A stretch of DNA of 64,000 nucleotides, from the IMG/VR virus record IMGVR_UViG_3300050343_000266, positions 1 through 64,000 of that record, one strand, 5' to 3'. The notes beneath the pieces are model-generated. The model worked only from the letters and a program-made list of their open reading frames with translations, searched no databases and had not been told where the DNA came from. This DNA is from a virus. Below, one piece after another: positions 16,635 to 23,972 of this stretch. The position numbers and the translations under genes are program-made. Each line of letters opens with the position of its first letter. Position 1 is the stretch's first letter.

Positions 16635-18422
16635 GTGAGTGTAGTTGTGACCTCAAGTAATGAAAACTACCAAGGTGTATTGGATGCAATTAATGAATTA
16701 CGTGCACGTAATGGCGAGTCTGCTCAAAACAATCCACCAAACTGGAAAGGTATTATTAACGCCTTACAGTCACTAAACAAATGGGGACAGGTAGAAAACG
16801 GAGATACTCCACCAGGTTACACACCTGATTACGATTCAAGTGGCAACATAACTGGCAGTCACTACAATCCACAACCTGATAATGGTCGTCTGTGGTTTGA
16901 TATCCGATCAGGTCGTTTGCTTATTTGGCAAGACGATGGTTGGTATCAAACAAATGGTGCGGACGGTCTACCTTTCTTTGCTACGGCAGCTCCAGCATCG
17001 GAAGTCCCAGGTGCACTTTGGTTTAATACATCAAACTTAAATCTGTATATTTATGATGGTTCAAACTGGATTTTAATATCAAGTCCTACAGGCGCAACAA
17101 CGACAACAGCACTGCCACTAACAAGTACAGAAAGTAATTTGTTCCCTGTTCCAGGCAATGTTCAAACACAAAATCAAGCCAATACTTACTTCATTAACGC
17201 TGTCACAACACTACAAACCGACGTAACAGCGCTAGAAACAGAACAAGCTGCTCCTATTGCATCTACAGCTCCTAGTGCATCTACAGCAGGTGAGTTCTGG
17301 TTTAACAGTACTACGTTGGAACTAAGAGTCTCCTACGGAGGTGCATGGGTACCTGCATCTCTTCCATTGACAGATGACACAGATTTTGTAGCTCTAAGCA
17401 ATACAGTTACTAACAACTACACGACAACAACAAACTTAATTACTGCATCTAACGTTCGTATCACGGCACTAGAAAATGAACCACTACGTACGTTGACGCT
17501 TGCAGTAGACACTAATGAAAAGTCAATTGTCCTAAATGATAGTGCTGCAACTAATACTCAAGTAAAGTTTTTGGGTACAAATGGAATTGGAATAGCGGTT
17601 ACAGCAACGGACATAACGATCGATGCTGCTGGCGTACTTACCTCTGCTAGTGCCTTAATTGCAGCAACTGGATGGGGAACAGCAATCACGAACCTAACCA
17701 CTAGGACTACCACTCTAGAAACGGATGTGACTGCCTTGCAGAACACACCGGTTGTTTCAGTAAGTGCATTCAATACTCTAAGCACTACCGTTAGTGGCCT
17801 ACCTACAACAACTGACCTTAACCTGAAGGTTGACAAAAGTAGTCCATCATTTACAACCGACGTTGACTTCAACAACAATCGCCTACTTCAAGTAGGTACA
17901 GCTACTGCATCTACAGATGGCGTAAACAAAGCGTATGCAGATGCAATTAAAACATATGCAGATAATACTTTTATTACTCAGACGACGAGTACATTAGGCA
18001 ACTTAATTATTAGTCGAACAAATCTCAGTGCGCCTGCTCTTGACTTCTCAGGTTCACATACTAATAGTTTCGAAGCATTCAAGTTTAAAACTTATGGTGG
18101 ATCAGGTGTGGTTACATTTGGTGTGACTGCTTATACTAATGAATATGCCTATACATTCACTGGCGATGAAGAGTTCTCTTGGATTGGCGCTAGTGGTAAA
18201 ACAGCATTCATAGATGACACTGGGATTACTACTGAAGCATTAACTATCGCAGACATCAGTAGAAACGCAGGTGGAACACAAGTCTTGTCCAACACAATTG
18301 ATGTGAAGGAACGCATTTCTACGTACCAGACTGCATTGATTGGAGTCAGGACTGCATTAAATACCTCTTCTGATTACGCCAGCTTTAAGACAGCTGCACT
18401 GACCGCATTAGCCAACATCTAA
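16635..18422 (+). CDS. Tail-fibre-like virion protein with Trp repeats
   Basis: A 595-residue protein starting at GTG 16635. Three copies of a short strand repeat, GRLWFDIRSGRLLIWQDDGW, GALWFNTSNLNLYIYDGSNW and GEFWFNSTTLELRVSYGGAW, lie in the first 270 residues. Heptad-like linkers (NAVTTLQTDVTALETEQ) then suggest a trimeric coiled coil. Late in the protein LLQVGTATASTDGVNKAYAD is a common phage tail-fibre repeat. Probably a fibre or baseplate-spike component. Confidence 0.7.
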   Translation: MSVVVTSSNENYQGVLDAINELRARNGESAQNNPPNWKGIINALQSLNKWGQVENGDTPPGYTPDYDSSGNITGSHYNPQPDNGRLWFDIRSGRLLIWQDDGWYQTNGADGLPFFATAAPASEVPGALWFNTSNLNLYIYDGSNWILISSPTGATTTTALPLTSTESNLFPVPGNVQTQNQANTYFINAVTTLQTDVTALETEQAAPIASTAPSASTAGEFWFNSTTLELRVSYGGAWVPASLPLTDDTDFVALSNTVTNNYTTTTNLITASNVRITALENEPLRTLTLAVDTNEKSIVLNDSAATNTQVKFLGTNGIGIAVTATDITIDAAGVLTSASALIAATGWGTAITNLTTRTTTLETDVTALQNTPVVSVSAFNTLSTTVSGLPTTTDLNLKVDKSSPSFTTDVDFNNNRLLQVGTATASTDGVNKAYADAIKTYADNTFITQTTSTLGNLIISRTNLSAPALDFSGSHTNSFEAFKFKTYGGSGVVTFGVTAYTNEYAYTFTGDEEFSWIGASGKTAFIDDTGITTEALTIADISRNAGGTQVLSNTIDVKERISTYQTALIGVRTALNTSSDYASFKTAALTALANI

Positions 18423-18424
18423 TT

Positions 18425-18619
18425 ATGCCTTCATTCAACTTTCCATCAAACCCAACAAATGGGATGATCGTTAAAAACGATACAACAGGGGTTTCGTATT
18501 CTTGGGAAAAGACATCTAATTCATGGAACATTGTACGTACAAACGTGAATGATGCTCTCGATAATGTGACGACAGCGTTAGTATCATTAACAGGTCCGAT
18601 GGGTAATAAAAATGTTTAA
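18425..18619 (+). CDS. Small fibre-type protein
   Basis: A 64-residue protein two bases after the previous stop. It carries one Trp strand repeat (NGMIVKNDTTGVSYSWEKTS followed by NSWNIV), like those in the preceding fibre protein. It may be an accessory fibre subunit. Confidence 0.6.
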   Translation: MPSFNFPSNPTNGMIVKNDTTGVSYSWEKTSNSWNIVRTNVNDALDNVTTALVSLTGPMGNKNV

Positions 18620-18815
18620 ACCAGAAGATTTTCATTTATCAATGGAAAAGGAACTCAAGAAGCGAGTAATCTTTGATGATATTAATTCTTGCGATAATGT
18701 TGAGACTCTGCAAAATAGTCTTCGTCAAGTTACTGATCAATTGATGAAGTACCAACAGCTACTAGATGCCACACTGCGACAGCTGTTAGACATTGAACTA
18801 ACAAAGTTAGAATAG
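18612..18815 (+). CDS. Small two-helix protein, weakly NblA-like
   Basis: A 67-residue all-helical protein overlapping the preceding gene. LSMEKELKKRVIFDDINSCD then a second helix LQNSLRQVTDQLMKYQQLLD. The pattern L-S-x-E-x-(E/Q)-hydrophobic...helix-turn-helix recalls NblA, but the conserved MS turn and the LLK end are missing. It could equally be a helical-pair assembly protein of the tail. Compare the much better NblA candidate at 32693-33016. Confidence 0.6.
   Translation: MFKPEDFHLSMEKELKKRVIFDDINSCDNVETLQNSLRQVTDQLMKYQQLLDATLRQLLDIELTKLE
18806..18814 (+). promoter_or_regulatory. Late-promoter-like box GTTAGAATA
   Basis: A perfect match to the consensus, overlapping the end of the previous gene and ending 25 bases before the ATG at 18840. 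Confidence 0.5.
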
Positions 18816-18839
18816 ATAGAGAACGCTACCGGATGACAG

Positions 18840-19382
18840 ATGCCTAATGTTGGAGACTCTAAAGCAAGATTTGGTCGTCAGTATATCTATTTAAATCCGG
18901 CCCCTAATGGTACAGGAACAATAGGTGAGTGGCGTTTGCGTATTGATGATAATGGACAACCACCTATTACACCAGGTGGTAGTACTGATTTGGGCTATCA
19001 AGCAGTTGTTGCAACTGGTCAGCCTACTATTGTTGCAGGCAACCTTGTTTACCTAGATTCAGCAGGAGAAGCAAAACTTGCAGATGCCTCAACTATTGCT
19101 GAATCTGTAGTTGTTGGTATGGCAACTACACAGGCAAGTGCTGGTGCTGTGGTTGAATTTACAAGGAATGAAATCAAGACAATCTTTAATGTATCAGCAG
19201 TAGTTGAAGGTGCACCTGCTGCATTGGTACCAGGAGCTGTGTATTACTTAAGTACTGTTGCTGGAAAATGGACTACAACTCCAAATGCAACTACGGCTGG
19301 TTCAGTGATTAGATCCTGTGGCACAGCAGTAGATACAGACAAAATGTCCATTGAAATTCAAATTGTTACTTCTGCAATCTAA
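18840..19382 (+). CDS. Beta-rich virion protein
   Basis: A 180-residue protein: MPNVGDSKARFGRQYIYLNP, then a repeat-like beta domain (GNLVYLDSAGEAKLADAST; VPGAVYYLSTVAGKWTTT). This kind of sequence is seen in phage decoration and fibre-associated proteins. The stop overlaps the next ATG (TAATG). Confidence 0.6.
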   Translation: MPNVGDSKARFGRQYIYLNPAPNGTGTIGEWRLRIDDNGQPPITPGGSTDLGYQAVVATGQPTIVAGNLVYLDSAGEAKLADASTIAESVVVGMATTQASAGAVVEFTRNEIKTIFNVSAVVEGAPAALVPGAVYYLSTVAGKWTTTPNATTAGSVIRSCGTAVDTDKMSIEIQIVTSAI

Positions 19383-19831
19383 TGGCAAATCGTAAAATCA
19401 CAGTCCTTAATCCAACAGGGTATCAAGAGCTATTTCAATCAGGTGACGTCCTGGTTTTAGATGGAAGTGTAGATCTTCAATCAAATGGCATTACAGGCAT
19501 TCCTGATCCAACAGCAAATTTAGATTGCTCTAACAAAAAGTACGTAGATGACACTAAAGCCTTGCTTGACAGTGACATTGCAACAATAAACACTAATATT
19601 ACAAACCTAACGAACAGTATTGGTAACGGTACTGTTAGCTTTAGTGCCTCACAGAACTTGACTGTTTCTGGGAGTCTTACTACAAACCAAGCTGGTAATT
19701 CCACAATTACATTGACAGGTCCTGATCTAACAAACTTATTGCCAAAACCATCTGCTGATGGTGTGTATGTCGTCAATAAAACAGGAGTCAATGTCACCTA
19801 CGTAGAAGTGATTGACGGCGGTTCATATTGA
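19382..19831 (+). CDS. Tail-fibre-like protein
   Basis: A 149-residue protein with VLVLDGSVDLQSNGITGIPD and NLDCSNKKYVDDTKALLDSD, the K-Y-V-D-D motif of phage tail-fibre repeats. A Ser/Thr beta region follows. Translationally coupled to the preceding gene. Likely a short fibre or a fibre adaptor. Confidence 0.65.
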   Translation: MANRKITVLNPTGYQELFQSGDVLVLDGSVDLQSNGITGIPDPTANLDCSNKKYVDDTKALLDSDIATINTNITNLTNSIGNGTVSFSASQNLTVSGSLTTNQAGNSTITLTGPDLTNLLPKPSADGVYVVNKTGVNVTYVEVIDGGSY

Positions 19832-19881
19832 TAGAATGAATACAACAGTTATTACTGTTGTTATATTGCTTATTAGTCAAA

Positions 19882-22734
19882 ATGAAGCTACAATTAAAGC
19901 GCAGTAATGTTCTAGTTAGTGGTGGTGCAAAAGAACCAACAGCAGCGCAACTAGATTACGGCGAATTAGCAATTAATTACAGTGCTGGAGATGCTGCTAT
20001 CTTCCTGAAGGATAGTACAAATAATGTTATTCGAATCGCTGGCGTACATAATATTGCCGATGATGGTCTAACAAACGTTCCTACTACCACAAGTCCTCCA
20101 ACATCTCCGACACCAGAAGCTGGAAACCTTTGGTATAACTCTGAAGATGGCCGTTTATATATTTACTACGTAGATGACAATAGCTCACAGTGGGTTGATG
20201 CAAGTCCAGATACTTGGCAAACAACAGTAATTCCAGATACAACTAATCCTGCTCATCAGGCAGGGACGTTAGACGATCGCTACGTCAATATCAATGGCGA
20301 CACCCTTACAGGTGCTCTGCTGCTGGATGGCGCTGCAACTTCTACAGCACCAGACCTTGCTTTTGATGGTGATACAAATACAGGCATTTACTCCCCTGGT
20401 GCTGATAAATTATCAATCGCTACTGCTGGAGTACAGCGCGTCACAGTTGATGGCTCGGGCAATGTTGGAATTGGGACATCGGGGCCATCAAAATCCTTAG
20501 AGATTTTTAAAGACAGTTTCCCATGTTTGATGTTAAATGACGGTGGTCAATATAAATCTTATATGCAGCTAGGGGGTAACGATCTAGAGATTCGTGGTAG
20601 TTCTGGCTCAATGGAGTTTTATACAGGTTCAGATGATGGTTTGTCATCAACCGAGCGGATGCGACTCACAAATCTTGGCTTAGGTGTAGGTACTGGCACT
20701 ATTACTGTTGGTAGACCAGTACATGCACATACAAGTGGTGGTGGATCAGCATATTTTCAATCAACAAATGACACTACCGGCCAAGGATCTGCTAACGGTG
20801 CACTGTTTGGAGTAAGTGGTGATGTTACATATGCACCTTGGAGTTATGCTAATGGGCCGATAGTTTTTGCAGCAAATGGCTCCGAGAGTATGCGAATCGA
20901 TAGCTCGGGCAGGGTTGGGATTGGCACTTCGTCGCCTAGCTCTGCTCTTGACGTTTCTGGTGCTATTTCACTTAGTGCTGTAGCCCTACCTTCTGCAGGA
21001 ACAGCAAGGATTTATTCAAGAAACACTGATAACGCTCTTTATCTGCAGACTGCATCTGGTAACAGAATTAGCTTGTTAGATGGTTCTCAAAATACTATGG
21101 CAAGTTTTGAACCAACTGTCGAAAAATTTTTTATAAGCAACATCGAGCGGATGCGAATCGACAGCTCGGGACTAATAAATGTTACGGGCGGTATTCAAGT
21201 AACTGAAAATGTAACGCCTTCAGCTGGTAGTGGCATTGAAATATTTAAGCCAACCAGTACCTCTGGTCAAATACAAGCATTCAACAGAAGCGGAAATGCT
21301 TGGATGGATTTAATCCTTAAAGGTAATACACAGCAGTTCCATGCAAATGGAAGCGAGCGGATGCGAATCGACGGCTCGGGAAATGTTGCTATTGGCGCAA
21401 CAAGCTCTACATCAAAGCTCCGTGTTATTGGCAACGAAATTCGGTTTAGCAATAGTGCCAATGCTTCGTACTACGGAACAATTACACACGATGCAGCCAC
21501 TACAGGCGCGAACATTTATAACAACGTTGATGCCACAACTGCATCCCATATTTGGCAGCACAGCGGCGGCGAAATGATGCGACTCGACAACGACTACAGG
21601 TTGTTGCTTGGTACTACGGCTGCAGGATATACAAACGCGGCCGACAATTTAACTATTGCCGATAATGGCAATTGCGGAATGACAATTAGAAGTGCAAGTG
21701 GTTATGTTAGCTCAATATATTTTGCAGATGGAACTTCTGGATCTGCTATGTATGAAGGTTTTATCGATTATCAACATAGCGTTGGAGATTTGAGATTTGG
21801 CACTGGTGGTGGACAAGAACGGATGCGTATCAACAGCGCGGGCGCGATGGGGCTTGGAGTTGTACCTTCTGCGCTTGGTGGCAATTCATTAGAAATTCAC
21901 TCTGCAGGTAGTGTCAATTCTTTCTTGGCGCTAACCAACAGCACTACTGGCTCGAATGGTAGTGTACATGGTTTTAACATAATCATGAGTGATAACGAAG
22001 CTAGATTATTTAACCGTGAAAACGGAGATATGACTTTTTGGACAAACGGCACCGAGCGAGTGCGAATCGACAGCACGGGTAATTTAATCTTGAAGCACAC
22101 AGGTAAATACATACTTAGAGAAAATAATCTTAATGCGTTCTCAATGTACACAGATGGTGCAAATGGTTCTTTGATATTTAAGGATGAGTACAATGCTGTA
22201 GAGAGAATGCGCCATGATCAGTATGGCTTAAATATCGGGAAGACTGGCTATGTAGACATGGTTACTGATGGACATCATTTAAATAAAGCTGGATGGGGTC
22301 ATCACTGCAGTACCAATGACAATGCTTTGTATCTAAACAGAAATGGCACCGATGGTAATATTGTTGCAATTTACAAGGCTGGAAGTTATCGTGGCAATAT
22401 TTACGTCAACAGCTCGGGAACTACTTTTAATTCCGTTTCTGACTATCGCCTGAAGGAGAATATCATCGATATTACTGATGGTATTACTCGTATTAAGCAA
22501 TTGTCACCTAGACGCTTTAACTTTATTACAGATGCTGATTTAACTGTTGATGGTTTCATTGCACATGAAGCACAAGTAGTTGTCCCGGAAGCTGTATGTG
22601 GTGCAAAGGATGGCGAAGAAATGCAAGGTATTGATCAATCTAAACTTGTCCCTTTGCTTACTGCTGCATTGCAAGAAGCAATCGCAAAGATTGAAACTCT
22701 TGAACAGCGACTATCTGTTGCTGGTATCGCCTAG
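19882..22734 (+). CDS. Tail fibre with S74 intramolecular chaperone (first)
   Basis: About 950 residues; the start is placed at ATG 19882 (MKLQLKRSNVLVSGGAKEPT), since the upstream TTG codons lack support. The long shaft carries at least six copies of an ERMRIDSSGNVGIGT-like unit. The C-terminal domain, SDYRLKENIIDITDGITRIK...FIAHEAQVVVPEAV...LVPLLTAALQEA, is the S74 endosialidase-type chaperone. It drives trimer folding and then cuts itself off at the Ser of the SDYRLKEN motif. Role: host receptor binding. Repeats offer places for recombination and domain exchange. Confidence 0.9.
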   Translation: MKLQLKRSNVLVSGGAKEPTAAQLDYGELAINYSAGDAAIFLKDSTNNVIRIAGVHNIADDGLTNVPTTTSPPTSPTPEAGNLWYNSEDGRLYIYYVDDNSSQWVDASPDTWQTTVIPDTTNPAHQAGTLDDRYVNINGDTLTGALLLDGAATSTAPDLAFDGDTNTGIYSPGADKLSIATAGVQRVTVDGSGNVGIGTSGPSKSLEIFKDSFPCLMLNDGGQYKSYMQLGGNDLEIRGSSGSMEFYTGSDDGLSSTERMRLTNLGLGVGTGTITVGRPVHAHTSGGGSAYFQSTNDTTGQGSANGALFGVSGDVTYAPWSYANGPIVFAANGSESMRIDSSGRVGIGTSSPSSALDVSGAISLSAVALPSAGTARIYSRNTDNALYLQTASGNRISLLDGSQNTMASFEPTVEKFFISNIERMRIDSSGLINVTGGIQVTENVTPSAGSGIEIFKPTSTSGQIQAFNRSGNAWMDLILKGNTQQFHANGSERMRIDGSGNVAIGATSSTSKLRVIGNEIRFSNSANASYYGTITHDAATTGANIYNNVDATTASHIWQHSGGEMMRLDNDYRLLLGTTAAGYTNAADNLTIADNGNCGMTIRSASGYVSSIYFADGTSGSAMYEGFIDYQHSVGDLRFGTGGGQERMRINSAGAMGLGVVPSALGGNSLEIHSAGSVNSFLALTNSTTGSNGSVHGFNIIMSDNEARLFNRENGDMTFWTNGTERVRIDSTGNLILKHTGKYILRENNLNAFSMYTDGANGSLIFKDEYNAVERMRHDQYGLNIGKTGYVDMVTDGHHLNKAGWGHHCSTNDNALYLNRNGTDGNIVAIYKAGSYRGNIYVNSSGTTFNSVSDYRLKENIIDITDGITRIKQLSPRRFNFITDADLTVDGFIAHEAQVVVPEAVCGAKDGEEMQGIDQSKLVPLLTAALQEAIAKIETLEQRLSVAGIA
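20649..22081 (+). repeat. Dispersed coding repeat in fibre gene
   Basis: Copies of gagcggatgcgaatcgacag followed by ctcggg occur near 20650, 20882, 21144, 21354, 21823 and 22052. They are more GC-rich and better conserved than the sequence between them and encode (S/T)ERMRIDSSG. Confidence 0.8.
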
Positions 22735-22744
22735 CGGTATCCCG

Positions 22745-22762
22745 CCCCGTGGCAACGCGGGG
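22745..22762 (+). terminator. Hairpin after first S74 fibre
   Basis: CCCCG and CGGGG arms with a loop between them, followed by TATTAAT. Five G-C pairs but a weak T run; probably a terminator for the fibre transcript. Confidence 0.55.
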
Positions 22763-22787
22763 TATTAATATCTCATCAACGATAATT

Positions 22788-22797
22788 GTTAGAATTA
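22788..22797 (+). promoter_or_regulatory. Late-promoter-like box GTTAGAATTA
   Basis: It ends about 21 bases before the ATG at 22818. The same ten bases stand, in reverse, before the endolysin gene at 27301-27310. Confidence 0.5.
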
Positions 22798-22817
22798 ATA
22801 ATATCGACAATAAACAA

Positions 22818-23171
22818 ATGGCCGACACTTATAGCTGGAAAGTAACAACATTAGATCGCGAGATTTCCAACGGTACTGTATATACAGTTCACTATACAGT
22901 TTCTGCTTCACGGACTAACCCTGCAGAAGGTGAGAACGATTACACAGCTAGTTCATATGGCACTGTAGGTGTTGCTGCAGATCCTACTTCCAAGAGCTTT
23001 ATTCCTTATGAAGATCTCACAGAAGACAATTGTATCGATTGGGTCAAAGCAGATCTTGGTAGTGAATCAGTAGATGCTATTGAAGCTTCTATCTCAAATA
23101 ATTTAGATAATCAAGTTAATCCTGTTGATGCAACTGGTGTACCTTGGGCTACGGAAACTACTACTGATTAA
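22818..23171 (+). CDS. Hypothetical virion-associated protein
   Basis: 117 residues from MADTYSWKVTTLDREISNGT; the frame is open further up to 22749, but the GTTAGAATTA box and position favour ATG 22818. Beta-rich N-terminal half (VYTVHYTVSA), then an acidic helical part (DLTEDNCIDWVKADLGSESV). It resembles a small protein often seen near fibre genes of marine cyanophages. Function unknown. Confidence 0.65.
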   Translation: MADTYSWKVTTLDREISNGTVYTVHYTVSASRTNPAEGENDYTASSYGTVGVAADPTSKSFIPYEDLTEDNCIDWVKADLGSESVDAIEASISNNLDNQVNPVDATGVPWATETTTD

Positions 23172-23193
23172 TCTCACAAAATAATAGTTAATA

Positions 23194-23202
23194 GCTAGAA
23201 TA
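23194..23202 (+). promoter_or_regulatory. Late-promoter-like box GCTAGAATA
   Basis: It ends 22 bases before the ATG at 23225. Confidence 0.5.
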
Positions 23203-23224
23203 AAACTTGAGTCTAATACTTAAT

Positions 23225-23410
23225 ATGGCCTGTAAAAAATCAGAGTTGGTAGGAGCTATCAACTCGTTCGCAACTGCACGTGCTAGTGGTGACAATGCAT
23301 TGCAGCAAATGTCTGCACAATTACTGCAAAACACAATCGAGACACTTGAGTTTGAGCCCGAAGAAGTTGCCGAAGACACTACTGAAGCAGAAGAAGATAC
23401 TTCTAATTAG
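23225..23410 (+). CDS. Small acidic hypothetical protein
   Basis: 61 residues from MACKKSELVGAINSFATARA. The first 45 residues are helical; the C-terminus is strongly acidic (EEVAEDTTEAEEDTSN). The start at 23225 follows the promoter-like box with standard spacing. A small protein of this form is usual among fibre genes of cyanophages. Function unknown. Confidence 0.65.
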   Translation: MACKKSELVGAINSFATARASGDNALQQMSAQLLQNTIETLEFEPEEVAEDTTEAEEDTSN

Positions 23411-23415
23411 TAACC

Positions 23416-23425
23416 GTTAAAATAG
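23416..23425 (+). promoter_or_regulatory. Late-promoter-like box GTTAAAATAG
   Basis: It lies 22-23 bases before the ATG at 23448. The same ten bases occur before genes at 27766 and 29443. Confidence 0.5.
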
Positions 23426-23447
23426 GACTATTACAAGTCTCTGAATA

Positions 23448-23972
23448 ATGGCTAAGTTAGATTTTCCTGATGCTTCTTACTCTCCTTGGGTTGCTCCAAA
23501 CAATGTAATCTATACATATATTGGAACATCACCAAATGGGTATTGGGAAGCTAACACTGCCAATGCCTCAACAAACTTAACTGCTGTCTTTGTAGAACGC
23601 ACTGGCAGCACAATGACTGGTACGTTGATATCTGGTCTCTCTGGTGCTGGTTATGGATATCAACTAAACCATGGGAATACAAACCTAGGAGGATTATATA
23701 AAGATACTGGATCTTCAAGATTAATATTAGGTGATGGTTCTACCACCAAAATTGACCTACAAGGTTCATCAGGTGCTGCATCGTTTTCTGGCGCAATTGG
23801 TACATCAGGACAGAACACCGTAAACGAAGCTAGCACATTAAAATTTAGTCAAGAAAGTGGCAATCTTTCTCAAATCAGAGCTTACGGTTCAAATGCTTCT
23901 ACGTCTGGAAGTCTTGAGTTTAAAGTTGGTCCTAGTACCGGAGCACCTTCCACGCCGCTGACTTTGAACTAG
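23448..23972 (+). CDS. Second S74 fibre, N-terminal part
   Basis: 174 residues: MAKLDFPDASYSPWVAPNNV, an N-terminal virion-attachment region, then fibre shaft (ERTGSTMTGTLISGLSGAGY; GSSGAASFSGAIGTSG). The frame ends at a TAG at 23970-23972. The shaft motif GGAASFAGDIQATK continues without loss one base out of frame, so this and the next feature are one fibre gene broken by a single-base shift. Confidence 0.8.
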   Translation: MAKLDFPDASYSPWVAPNNVIYTYIGTSPNGYWEANTANASTNLTAVFVERTGSTMTGTLISGLSGAGYGYQLNHGNTNLGGLYKDTGSSRLILGDGSTTKIDLQGSSGAASFSGAIGTSGQNTVNEASTLKFSQESGNLSQIRAYGSNASTSGSLEFKVGPSTGAPSTPLTLN

